A model generated the notes under the pieces. That model was not told the DNA's origin. It ran no database searches and worked only from the letters and a program-made list of their open reading frames with translations. A stretch of DNA of 5,372 nt from Azonexus sp. (GTDB lineage Bacteria; Pseudomonadota; Gammaproteobacteria; Burkholderiales; Rhodocyclaceae): assembly GCA_023150195.1 (NCBI GenBank), contig JAKLLI010000216.1:1-5372 (forward strand). Direction: 5' to 3'. A program made the translations under genes and the position numbers. Below, one piece after another: positions 1-5,372 of this stretch (positions are counted from its first letter, which is position 1; each line of letters begins with the position of its first letter).

Positions 1-240
1 CAAGTATAAACTCGAAACTACGTAAACTTCAACCAAGGCATAGGTCGGGCTTTTCACCGGGCCGGTGTGGCCCAGGGCGTGAATCAGCGCCCGTGACAAG
101 GTCGTTTTGCCGGCACCGAGGTCGCCTTCCAGATAAATCACCAATCCGGGAACAATCCCTGTGGCGAGTTGCGCCCCCAGCCGCTGGGTCGCCGCCTCAT
201 CAGGCAAATCGAAAAGCGCAGTAATATCCGGGCAATGCAT
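1..240 (-). CDS. tsaE: tRNA t6A37 biosynthesis ATPase TsaE (YjeE), C-terminus cut by window edge
   Basis: The reverse strand from 240 down to 1 reads 80 codons without a stop. TsaE is the small cytoplasmic ATPase that works with TsaB and TsaD to put threonylcarbamoyl on A37 of ANN-decoding tRNAs; family members are about 150 residues, so roughly half is visible. Seen here: a Walker A segment EGDLGAGKTTL (residues 38-48, K45) and the family signature SPTYALVEVY (64-73). The ATG at 238-240 is chosen because GGAG (252-249 on the minus strand) lies 8 bases upstream. It diverges from queG, and the two starts nearly touch, so its promoter must lie inside queG coding sequence. A tsaE/queG neighbourhood is also known in enterobacteria, where nnr (yjeF) sits between them. 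The missing C-terminus is an effect of the window edge and does not imply a broken gene. Confidence 0.93.
   Translation of the reverse strand, partial: MHCPDITALFDLPDEAATQRLGAQLATGIVPGLVIYLEGDLGAGKTTLSRALIHALGHTGPVKSPTYALVEVYVVSSLYL
235..240. other. ATGCAT palindrome carrying a start codon on each strand
   Basis: The hexamer ATGCAT reads the same on both strands. Its minus-strand ATG (240-238) is the tsaE start; its plus-strand ATG (235-237) is in frame with queG and is an alternative queG start. It extends to an 8-base self-complementary TGCATGCA at 236-243. Whether the plus-strand ATG is used is unknown. Confidence 0.5.
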
Positions 241-248
241 GCAGCTGA

Positions 249-252
249 CTCC
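249..252 (-). promoter_or_regulatory. ribosome binding site of tsaE
   Basis: GGAG on the minus strand, 8 bases before the ATG at 240-238. It fixes the tsaE start and lies just outside (or, if queG starts at 235, inside) the first codons of queG. Confidence 0.6.
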
Positions 253-255
253 ACA

Positions 256-1296
256 ATGAACCAGGGCGACTTGGCGCAACAACTCCGCACCCTGAGCCAA
301 CAACTGGGATTTTCTGCCGTGGGTATCACCCGGGCCGATCCCGGGGCCGCCAGCGACAAACTACGCGCATGGTTGGCTGAAGGCATGCACGGGGAGATGG
401 ATTATATGGCGCGCCACATGGAACTGCGGGCCAACCCGAGCCAATTGCATCCCGGCACCCTCACCGTCATCTCAGCTGCGGTCGACTATCTTCCGCACAC
501 CAAAACCGTCGATTCTGCCGACATGGCGGCCATTTCGCGCTATGCACAAGGGCGTGACTACCACAAGGTCGTGCGCAACCGCTTACAAAAACTGGCCGAA
601 GGCATCGCCGCCTTGATCGGTCCCTTCGGCTACCGCGTTTTTTCCGACTCAGCCCCGGTCATGGAAGTCGAATTTGCCCGCCAAGCCGGGCTGGGCTGGC
701 GCGGAAAACACACGCTATTGCTTTCGCGGCAGGGTTCCTGGCGCTTTTTAGGGGAAATCTACACCGATCTGGATCTCCCCCCGGACGCCCCCATCAGCGA
801 CCACTGCGGCCATTGCACCGCCTGCCTCGACGCCTGTCCGACTGCTGCCATCGTGGCCCCGTACACCGTCGATGCGCGGCGCTGCATTTCCTATCTCACC
901 ATCGAGTTGACCGGCGCCATTCCCGAACCGCTGCGCCCACTGATCGGCAACCGGATTTATGGCTGCGACGACTGTCAGCTTTGCTGCCCGTGGAATCGCT
1001 TCGCCCAATTGGGCGATCCCGAATTCACCCCCCGTCACGCACTGGACGCTAGCAAACTCAGCGCCCTGTTTGCCTGGACAGAACACGAATTCGAGACCCG
1101 ATTGGCGGGCAATCCGATCCGGCGTATCGGCCACGAACGCTGGCTGCGCAATATCGCCGTCGCGCTGGGTAACGGCCCGGCCAGCGAAGCCGCATTTACT
1201 GCACTGCATGGCCACATCGAACACCCCTCGGCGCTGGTGCGCGAGCATGTCGCCTGGGCGCTGGCCCAACTCCATGCGCGCCTTGCCAAGCCCTGA
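256..1296 (+). CDS. queG: epoxyqueuosine reductase QueG
   Basis: QueG reduces epoxyqueuosine to queuosine in the wobble position of GUN-anticodon tRNAs, the last step of that pathway; it is a cytoplasmic cobalamin and iron-sulfur enzyme. From the ATG at 256 it has 346 residues, a normal length. Seen: SDSAPVMEVEFA with the probable catalytic Asp at 131; a first ferredoxin-like motif CGHCTACLDACP (C184, C187, C190, C194); C210; a second motif GCDDCQLCCPWN (C237, C240, C244); and a C-terminal HEAT-like part beginning near RRIGHERWLRNIA. C243, next to the last cluster cysteine, takes the place of the usual aliphatic residue. The start is uncertain: neither the ATG at 256 nor the one at 235 (7 residues longer) has a clear Shine-Dalgarno. 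I prefer 256 because MNQGDLAQQLR matches the usual QueG beginning and avoids overlap with tsaE. bioF follows after 21 bases, so they may share a transcript. Confidence 0.95.
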   Translation: MNQGDLAQQLRTLSQQLGFSAVGITRADPGAASDKLRAWLAEGMHGEMDYMARHMELRANPSQLHPGTLTVISAAVDYLPHTKTVDSADMAAISRYAQGRDYHKVVRNRLQKLAEGIAALIGPFGYRVFSDSAPVMEVEFARQAGLGWRGKHTLLLSRQGSWRFLGEIYTDLDLPPDAPISDHCGHCTACLDACPTAAIVAPYTVDARRCISYLTIELTGAIPEPLRPLIGNRIYGCDDCQLCCPWNRFAQLGDPEFTPRHALDASKLSALFAWTEHEFETRLAGNPIRRIGHERWLRNIAVALGNGPASEAAFTALHGHIEHPSALVREHVAWALAQLHARLAKP

Positions 1297-1306
1297 CTCA
1301 GCCACT

Positions 1307-1310
1307 AGGA
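1307..1310 (+). promoter_or_regulatory. ribosome binding site of bioF
   Basis: AGGA lies 7 bases before the ATG at 1318, in the 21-base gap after queG. It supports 1318 as the intended bioF start although that ATG is out of frame with the rest of the gene. Confidence 0.6.
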
Positions 1311-1317
1311 TGCCGTG

Positions 1318-2440
1318 ATGAATTTCCCCCCCCCGCCGTCAACCCTGGCACTTCAGGCCGAACTCGCCGCTGGCCACGGTCGACGGCCAGACCCTGGTCA
1401 ATTTCGCCAGCAACGACTATCTCGGACTGGCCGGGAATGCGGAGATTGCCGAAGCGCTGGCCCAAGGCGCCCGCCAATGGGGAGCTGGCAGCGGTGCCTC
1501 GCATCTGGTCAGCGGCCACCTGGCGCCGCATGACGCCCTGGAAAAGGCCATTGCGGCATTCACCGGCTTTCCGGCAGCGCTGACCTTCAGCACGGGCTAT
1601 CTGGCCAATCTCGCCGTCACCCCGGCGCTCGCGGGGCGCGGCGATGCGGTGTTTGCCGACAAACTCAATCACGCCTCGCTGATCGATGCCATGCAACTCG
1701 CCAAAGCCGCCGGTGCCGAGGTGAAGCGCTACCCCCATAACGACGTCGCGGCGCTCGATACCCTGCTCACCGCCAGCAGCGCCCGACGCAAAATCATCGT
1801 CACCGACGCCGTCTTCAGCATGGATGGCGACCTGGCCCCGCTACCGCTACTGCTCGAACTGGCCGAACGCCACGATGCCTGGCTGGTCATCGACGACGCG
1901 CACGGATTTGGCGTCCTCGGGCAACACGGACGTGGCACCCTGAGTCATTTCAATCTGCCAGCCTCGCCGCGCATCCTGCTGATGGGTACGCTGGGCAAGG
2001 CCGCCGGCGTCAGCGGGGCCTTTGTCGCTGGCTCGACAACGGCCATGGATTTTCTGGTCAACACCAGCCGCGCCTATATTTTCACCACGGCCAGTTCGCC
2101 CGCGATCGCCTGTGCACTGACGCAAAGCCTGACCATCATCCGTGACGGCGACGCCCTGCGCACCCTGTTGATGGCCCGCATCCGTCAATTGCGCGAAGGC
2201 ATCGGGGCGCTTCCCTGGCCCTTGCGCACCTCGCTCACGGCCATCCAGCCGCTGATCATCGGCGACAACAAGCAGACACTCGCCCTATCTGCCGCCTTGC
2301 GTGAGCGCGGCCTGTGGGTTCCCGCCATTCGCCCGCCCACGGTCCCTGCCGGTACAGCAAGACTGCGCATTTCCGTCTCCGCCGCGCACACCGAAGCGGA
2401 CATCGATGGCCTGATCACTACCCTGAAGGAACTGGCTTGA
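1318..2440 (+). CDS. bioF: 8-amino-7-oxononanoate synthase BioF, reading frame broken near the 5' end
   Basis: BioF is the PLP enzyme that joins pimeloyl-ACP (or -CoA) and L-alanine to give 8-amino-7-oxononanoate (KAPA). From about 1382 to the stop at 2438-2440 one frame encodes a full BioF body: NFASNDYLGL (from 1400), a glycine-rich GAGSGASHLVSG segment, NHASL (His codon 1670, which stacks on PLP), DDAHG (1892-1906), TLGKAAGVSG with the PLP lysine at 1997-1999, and IRPPTVPAGTARLR near the end. The ATG with a ribosome binding site (1318) is in another frame, which runs to a stop at 1531-1533. The body frame is closed upstream by TGA at 1319-1321 and offers no ATG, GTG or TTG before 1649, a start that would remove essential parts. 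Reading one C fewer in the C9 run (1326-1334) gives 373 residues, close to the usual 380 or so. A deletion in the N-terminal region, or sequence error, are alternatives. Function is certain for the family; whether it is expressed is not. Confidence 0.88.
1326..1334 (+). repeat. C9 homopolymer directly after the bioF start
   Basis: Nine consecutive C begin 5 bases after the bioF start codon. Loss of one C (or gain of two) would join ATG 1318 to the bioF body frame. Such runs are prone both to read errors and to real slipped-strand changes. It is also a CCC-C site of the kind at which tRNA-Pro can slip by +1. Confidence 0.9.
2425..2430 (+). promoter_or_regulatory. ribosome binding site of bioH (decides a TTG start)
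   Basis: GAAGGA inside the last codons of bioF, 6 bases before TTG 2437. It marks the rare TTG as the bioH start; the upstream in-frame ATG at 2314 lies deep inside bioF and is not plausible. Confidence 0.75.
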
Positions 2441-3150
2441 ACGATTCCCTGATTTTATTGCCCGGCTGGTGCCTTGGCCGCGGCCCGCTGCAATCCACGG
2501 TCGACGCCCTGGGCGGCACAATTTTCGACCTGCCCGGCTACGGCAAGGCCCCACTGATTGAGTCTTTCGATGCGGCCGCTGCCGACATCGCCGCTCGGCT
2601 GCCTGAGCGCTGCACACTGGCTGGCTGGTCGCTGGGTGCCCAGCTGGCACTGGCGATCGCCGCCCGAGCGCCAGACAAAGTCAGCAAACTGTTGCTGGTC
2701 GCTGGCACCGCCTCTTTCGTTCAGCGCGATGGCTGGCCGCATGCCATGCCAGTACAAACGCTGGCGGAATTCGCCGCAGACATCGCCGCCGATGCCGAAG
2801 CCATGCTGCCGCGCTTTGTGGGGGGCTTCAACCGCGGCGATCAAGATGCCAAAGCCTGCACCACCTGCCTCCTCGAACTGGCCGATCCGCGTCCCGCGGC
2901 CCCCGTGCTGGCGACGGGACTGAACTGGCTGCGCGACGTGGATCTACGCCCCGAACTCGCGCGCATCCATGCACCGACCCTGCTGATCCACGGCGCCGCT
3001 GACCCGCTGATGCCGCTGGGCGCTGCCGAGGCCTTGCAGGCCGCTGTGCCGCAAGCCCGCCTGCAGGCCATCCCGGCTTGCGCGCACGCCCCCTTCATTT
3101 CTCGACCCGACGATTTTTTGAGCGCCTGCCGCACTTTCCTGCATGAATAA
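2437..3150 (+). CDS. bioH: pimeloyl-ACP methyl ester carboxylesterase BioH
   Basis: BioH is the alpha/beta hydrolase that cleaves the methyl ester of pimeloyl-ACP methyl ester, ending the disguised fatty-acid elongation begun by BioC. From the TTG at 2437 it has 237 residues, slightly shorter than the E. coli enzyme (256). Seen: the start LNDSLILLPGWCLG with the oxyanion-hole region, the nucleophile elbow GWSLG (S65), HGAADPLMP with the acid D189, and CAHAPFISRP with H217; the last motif is typical of BioH and separates it from generic hydrolases. There is no signal peptide, as expected for a cytoplasmic enzyme. The start overlaps the bioF stop in TTGA (3 shared bases plus one), and the 3' end overlaps bioC by 8 bases, so translation is probably coupled. 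Placement between bioF and bioC strongly supports the name. Confidence 0.94.
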   Translation: MNDSLILLPGWCLGRGPLQSTVDALGGTIFDLPGYGKAPLIESFDAAAADIAARLPERCTLAGWSLGAQLALAIAARAPDKVSKLLLVAGTASFVQRDGWPHAMPVQTLAEFAADIAADAEAMLPRFVGGFNRGDQDAKACTTCLLELADPRPAAPVLATGLNWLRDVDLRPELARIHAPTLLIHGAADPLMPLGAAEALQAAVPQARLQAIPACAHAPFISRPDDFLSACRTFLHE

Positions 3151-3904
3151 ACCCGCCAAGGGACGCATCCGTAACGCCTTCGAGCGTGCGGCCAAGCACT
3201 ACGATCAAGCGGCCGACATCCAGCGCCGCATCTGCCGGTCACTCGCCCGCGGCCTGGCCTGCCACGATGCAGAGTCCCTACTCGATGCCGGTTGTGGTAC
3301 CGGCTATGCCCACGCCCTGCTGCGCCAACATGCACCCAGGGGCGAAATTCTTGCGCTCGATCTGTCGACCGCAATGCTCGCCCAAGTTGCGGCGCCTTGT
3401 CGAAAAATCGCCGGCGATATCGAGCAACTCCCGCTGGCCGACGCCAGCATTGACCTGTACTGGAGCAGTCTCGCGCTCCAGTGGTGTGATCTGGCACCCA
3501 GTCTGCAGGAAGCGCGAAGGACCTTGCGAGCGGGTGGTCAATTCGCGATTGCGACCCTCGGCCCAGAAACCTTTCATGAATTGCGCAGCGCCTTTGCCGG
3601 CGTGGATGCCTATCGCCACACCCTGGGCTTCTGTCCCCCCGACGAACTCCGCACCCTGGCAAAAGACCTTGGCCTGCAAGCGGTCGACCTCATTGAAAGC
3701 ACGGAAACCGCGTTTTACCCGGATTTCCGCCAACTCTTGCTGGCGGTGAAAGCCATCGGTGCCAATCAAGTGGGCCGCGGCCAACGCACTGGCCTGATGA
3801 GCCGTAGCGCTTTCCTCAAAGCCGAAGCGGCCTACGAGACCTTGCGTCGCGAAGCCGGCCTGCCACTGAGCTATCACGTCCTCTATTTGCACGCCCGAGT
3901 ATGA
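3143..3904 (+). CDS. bioC: malonyl-ACP O-methyltransferase BioC
   Basis: BioC uses S-adenosylmethionine to methylate the free carboxyl of malonyl-ACP, so that fatty acid synthesis can extend it to a pimeloyl ester. The protein has 253 residues, a normal length. Seen: an N-terminal segment AFERAAKHYDQAADIQRRI (12-30) typical of BioC; SAM motif I LLDAGCGTGY (46-55); the acidic strand end LALDLS (70-75); GDIEQLPLAD (91-100) followed by WSSLALQWCD, also typical of BioC; TLGPETFHELR (138-148); and FCPPDEL. The ATG at 3143 sits inside the end of bioH (8-base overlap) and has no clear Shine-Dalgarno, so it probably depends on ribosomes leaving bioH. The stop overlaps the bioD start in ATGA. An unrelated class I methyltransferase is very unlikely given these motifs and the neighbours. 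Confidence 0.95.
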   Translation: MNKPAKGRIRNAFERAAKHYDQAADIQRRICRSLARGLACHDAESLLDAGCGTGYAHALLRQHAPRGEILALDLSTAMLAQVAAPCRKIAGDIEQLPLADASIDLYWSSLALQWCDLAPSLQEARRTLRAGGQFAIATLGPETFHELRSAFAGVDAYRHTLGFCPPDELRTLAKDLGLQAVDLIESTETAFYPDFRQLLLAVKAIGANQVGRGQRTGLMSRSAFLKAEAAYETLRREAGLPLSYHVLYLHARV

Positions 3905-4563
3905 AGCACGCCTATTTTTTGACCGGCACCGACACCGAAGTGGGCAAAACCTTCGCCACCTGCGCCCTGCTTCATCGCGCCCGCCAGGCCGGTTTGCGCG
4001 CCGCCGGGCTCAAGCCCATTGCTGCGGGCACCGACGCACAGGGCGTCAACGACGATGTGGCGCGCATTCTGGGCGCCAACTCGGTCGCCTTGCCGACTCA
4101 TGTCATCAATCCCTATTGTTTTGCGCCGCCCATCGCGCCGCATCTGGCGGCCGAGCAAGCCGGTACAACGATAGACTTTGCGCGCATCGGCGACACGGTA
4201 ACAACGGCCAAAAATGCCGCGGAATTCGTCATTGTTGAGGGAGCCGGCGGTTTTCGGATTCCACTCGGTGGCGACCGCGACAGTGCCGATCTGGCACAAG
4301 CGCTGGCCCTGCCGGTGATTCTGGTGGTCGGCATCCGCCTCGGCTGCCTGAACCACGCCCTGCTCACTGCCGAGGCTATCCAGGCCCGCGGCCTGGTGCT
4401 GGCCGGCTGGATCGCCAATCAGATCGATCCGGCCATGGCGCATGCCGCAGCCAATATCGAAACCCTCGCCGCCCGTCTGCCGGGGCCGCTGCTCGGCGAG
4501 CTACCGTTTTGTGCAACCGCTGACGCCAGTGCTGTCGCGGACTGCCTGAGCCTACCGGCCTAA
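3901..4563 (+). CDS. bioD: ATP-dependent dethiobiotin synthetase BioD
   Basis: BioD closes the ureido ring of dethiobiotin from 7,8-diaminononanoate, CO2 and ATP, in the cytoplasm. It has 220 residues, the usual size. Seen: the P-loop GTDTEVGKT (9-17, K16); GLKPIAAG (36-43) with the conserved lysine K38; the acidic pair NDD (50-52); INPYCFAPPIAPH (69-81); VEGAGG (112-117); VVGIRLGCLNHALLT (142-156); and GWIANQID (169-176). The ATG overlaps the bioC stop by 4 bases (ATGA) with no Shine-Dalgarno of its own, so coupled translation is likely. It is the last gene of the cluster; its final 12 bases overlap the oppositely oriented Hpt gene. bioA, which makes its substrate, and bioB, which uses its product, are not in the window. 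Confidence 0.97.
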   Translation: MKHAYFLTGTDTEVGKTFATCALLHRARQAGLRAAGLKPIAAGTDAQGVNDDVARILGANSVALPTHVINPYCFAPPIAPHLAAEQAGTTIDFARIGDTVTTAKNAAEFVIVEGAGGFRIPLGGDRDSADLAQALALPVILVVGIRLGCLNHALLTAEAIQARGLVLAGWIANQIDPAMAHAAANIETLAARLPGPLLGELPFCATADASAVADCLSLPA

Positions 4564-4896
4564 TTCAGCAGCCAGCACGGCGGCCACTTCGCGCAAACGG
4601 GTCTGCACTTCGCCCAGCAAGGCGGCGGCACCGTCCAACTGCCCGAGCTTGCCCATCTGCTCCAGTGCCAGGGCGCGGGCCGCGCCATCATCGTCCGAGA
4701 CGGTGGCCAGCAACCCCTTGACTGTATGTGCCTCGCGCTGCAAGGTCGCGACATTGCCGGCATCCAGCGCTGCCTGAAGCGCCTGACAATTGCTATCCAC
4801 TTCCTGCAAATACATCTCCAGCATCATGGCAAAAATATCCTCGTCGCCCCCCAGGCGGTCGAGGATGGCTGGCTTGTCGATCACAAAGGGGTTCAT
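4552..4896 (-). CDS. stand-alone Hpt (histidine phosphotransfer) domain protein
   Basis: A 114-residue protein that is a single Hpt domain. Such proteins pass phosphate between receiver domains in multistep phosphorelays through one histidine. Seen: an N-terminal part with RLGGDEDIFAMMLEMYLQE (14-32), and the phospho-site motif REAHTVKGLL with H57 in HTVKG; the rest is helical and rich in Ala and Leu, fitting a four-helix bundle. The ATG at 4896-4894 is chosen over an in-frame ATG at 4944 because GGAG lies 5 bases upstream and because the longer version would overlap the preceding gene. It lies 25 bases after the HD-GYP gene on the same strand, so they are probably co-transcribed. The partner kinase and receiver are not visible. 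The 3' end overlaps bioD by 12 bases. Confidence 0.9.
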   Translation of the reverse strand: MNPFVIDKPAILDRLGGDEDIFAMMLEMYLQEVDSNCQALQAALDAGNVATLQREAHTVKGLLATVSDDDGAARALALEQMGKLGQLDGAAALLGEVQTRLREVAAVLAAELGR

Positions 4897-4901
4897 GTCT
4901 T

Positions 4902-4905
4902 CTCC
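4902..4905 (-). promoter_or_regulatory. ribosome binding site of the Hpt gene
   Basis: GGAG on the minus strand (4905-4902), 5 bases before ATG 4896, in the 25-base gap after the HD-GYP stop. It selects 4896 over the upstream ATG at 4944. Confidence 0.7.
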
Positions 4906-4921
4906 GTTGCGCGAACCGTGC

Positions 4922-5372
4922 TCAGCAGGCCGGTTCGTCTTCATCGCGGAACTGGCCGCGTACTGTCATTACCTGCGCCCAACAGGCAATAAAGGTATCC
5001 ACACAGACCGGGTCAAAATGCTTGCCCCGACCGTCTTCCAGCAGCTTTTTCGCGTCCTCGAGCGGCCATGCCTTCTTGTACGGGCGCTCGGATGTCAGGG
5101 CATCGAAAACGTCCGCCACCGCCACGATGCGGCCGAAGAGCGGAATATCTTCGCCGCGCGTCCCGTTCGGATAGCCCGTGCCGTCGTATTTCTCGTGGTG
5201 TGACAGGGCGATTTCCGCCCCCGCCTGCATGATTTCCGAGCCGCTTTCCTTGAGCAGTTCATAGCCCATCGCCGCGTGCCTCTTCATGATGGCAAATTCT
5301 TCATCGGTCAACTTGCCCGGCTTGAGCAAAATCATGTCGGGAATGCCGATCTTGCCCACATCGTGCATGGGG
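4922..5372 (-). CDS. HD-GYP domain cyclic-di-GMP phosphodiesterase, N-terminus cut by window edge
   Basis: The last 149 residues of an HD-GYP protein, a metal-dependent phosphodiesterase class that degrades cyclic di-GMP. The frame is open through the right edge (the first whole visible codon is Pro, then [11 protein letters not shown]), so the Met at 5368 is internal and the start lies outside. Seen, counting from the first visible residue: the HD pair H3-D4; H32 in [15 protein letters not shown] with H58, H59 and the GYP triplet at 66-68; and [19 protein letters not shown] with D87. All the usual metal ligands of this part are present, so it looks catalytically competent. Such domains often sit behind a receiver domain (RpfG type) or a sensor domain; which one applies here cannot be seen. 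The Hpt gene just downstream favours a two-component setting. Confidence 0.93.
   Translation of the reverse strand, partial: PMHDVGKIGIPDMILLKPGKLTDEEFAIMKRHAAMGYELLKESGSEIMQAGAEIALSHHEKYDGTGYPNGTRGEDIPLFGRIVAVADVFDALTSERPYKKAWPLEDAKKLLEDGRGKHFDPVCVDTFIACWAQVMTVRGQFRDEDEPAC

Noticed and set aside
222..227. TAATAT as a -10 box for queG
   Set aside because: The position would suit a start at 256, but no -35-like hexamer stands 16-18 bases upstream and the sequence is explained by tsaE coding, so it is too weak to annotate.
748..1305. Minus-strand open frame (185 codons) opposite the queG iron-sulfur region
   Set aside because: It is a shadow of queG, with no domain and no ribosome binding site I could recognise.
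1297..1317. Biotin-repressor operator before bioF
   Set aside because: The 21-base gap holds no inverted repeat resembling a BirA or BioR site.
1310..1318. Three-codon ATG-CCG-TGA mini-frame overlapping the bioF start
   Set aside because: The ATG abuts the AGGA ribosome binding site with no spacing, so it is unlikely to be translated; probably chance.
1649..2440. GTG at 1649 as the true bioF start
   Set aside because: It would drop the NFASNDYLGL and glycine-rich segments and leave 263 residues against the usual 380 or so; it has no supporting ribosome binding site.
2841..3662. Long minus-strand open frame (273 codons) opposite bioH and bioC
   Set aside because: It is antisense to two well-recognised genes, its translation is rich in Arg, Gly and Cys with no recognisable domain, and long shadow frames are expected in GC-rich coding DNA.
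3883..4443. Minus-strand open frame (186 codons) opposite bioD
   Set aside because: It is the complement of a clear BioD sequence and shows no recognisable protein features.
5366..5368. Met codon at the right edge as the start of the HD-GYP gene
   Set aside because: The frame stays open upstream and this Met lies in the middle of the conserved HD motif, so the gene continues beyond the window.

Overview
The window is a gene-dense, GC-rich piece of a bacterial chromosome with almost no intergenic space. The protein sequences (TsaE, QueG, BioF, BioH, BioC, BioD, a lone Hpt protein and an HD-GYP protein) look like those of a Gram-negative proteobacterium. The bioF-bioH-bioC-bioD arrangement and the QueG/BioH/BioC sequences suggest a betaproteobacterium, possibly of the Rhodocyclales. 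That placement is inferred from general resemblance and not from a database search.

Layout. Positions 1-240 (minus strand) hold the N-terminal 80 residues of tsaE, cut by the left edge. Diverging from it, with only 15 bases or less between the two starts, is queG (plus strand, to 1296). After 21 bases comes the biotin cluster bioF-bioH-bioC-bioD (1318-4563, plus strand), whose junctions overlap by 4, 8 and 4 bases. On the minus strand, meeting bioD tail to tail with a 12-base overlap, are a lone Hpt phosphotransfer gene (4552-4896) and, upstream of it, the C-terminal part of an HD-GYP phosphodiesterase gene cut by the right edge (4922-5372). There are no RNA genes, mobile elements, CRISPR arrays or convincing terminators.

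How the genes work together. TsaE (t6A synthesis) and QueG (last step of queuosine synthesis) both serve tRNA anticodon-loop modification. BioC methylates malonyl-ACP to start pimeloyl synthesis, BioH removes the methyl ester at the end, BioF condenses pimeloyl-ACP with alanine, and BioD closes the ureido ring. bioA and bioB are not in the window. The HD-GYP and Hpt genes point to cyclic-di-GMP turnover and a phosphorelay.

The main anomaly is bioF. Its body is intact and carries all expected catalytic residues, but the only start codon with a ribosome binding site (1318) is out of frame with that body. A run of nine C lies just after the start, and there is no ATG, GTG or TTG in the correct frame until 1649, well inside the enzyme. 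This may be a homopolymer sequencing error, a small deletion in the N-terminal region, or a real (possibly switchable or recoded) frameshift. I found no wholly new system; the rest is conventional housekeeping metabolism in compact form.
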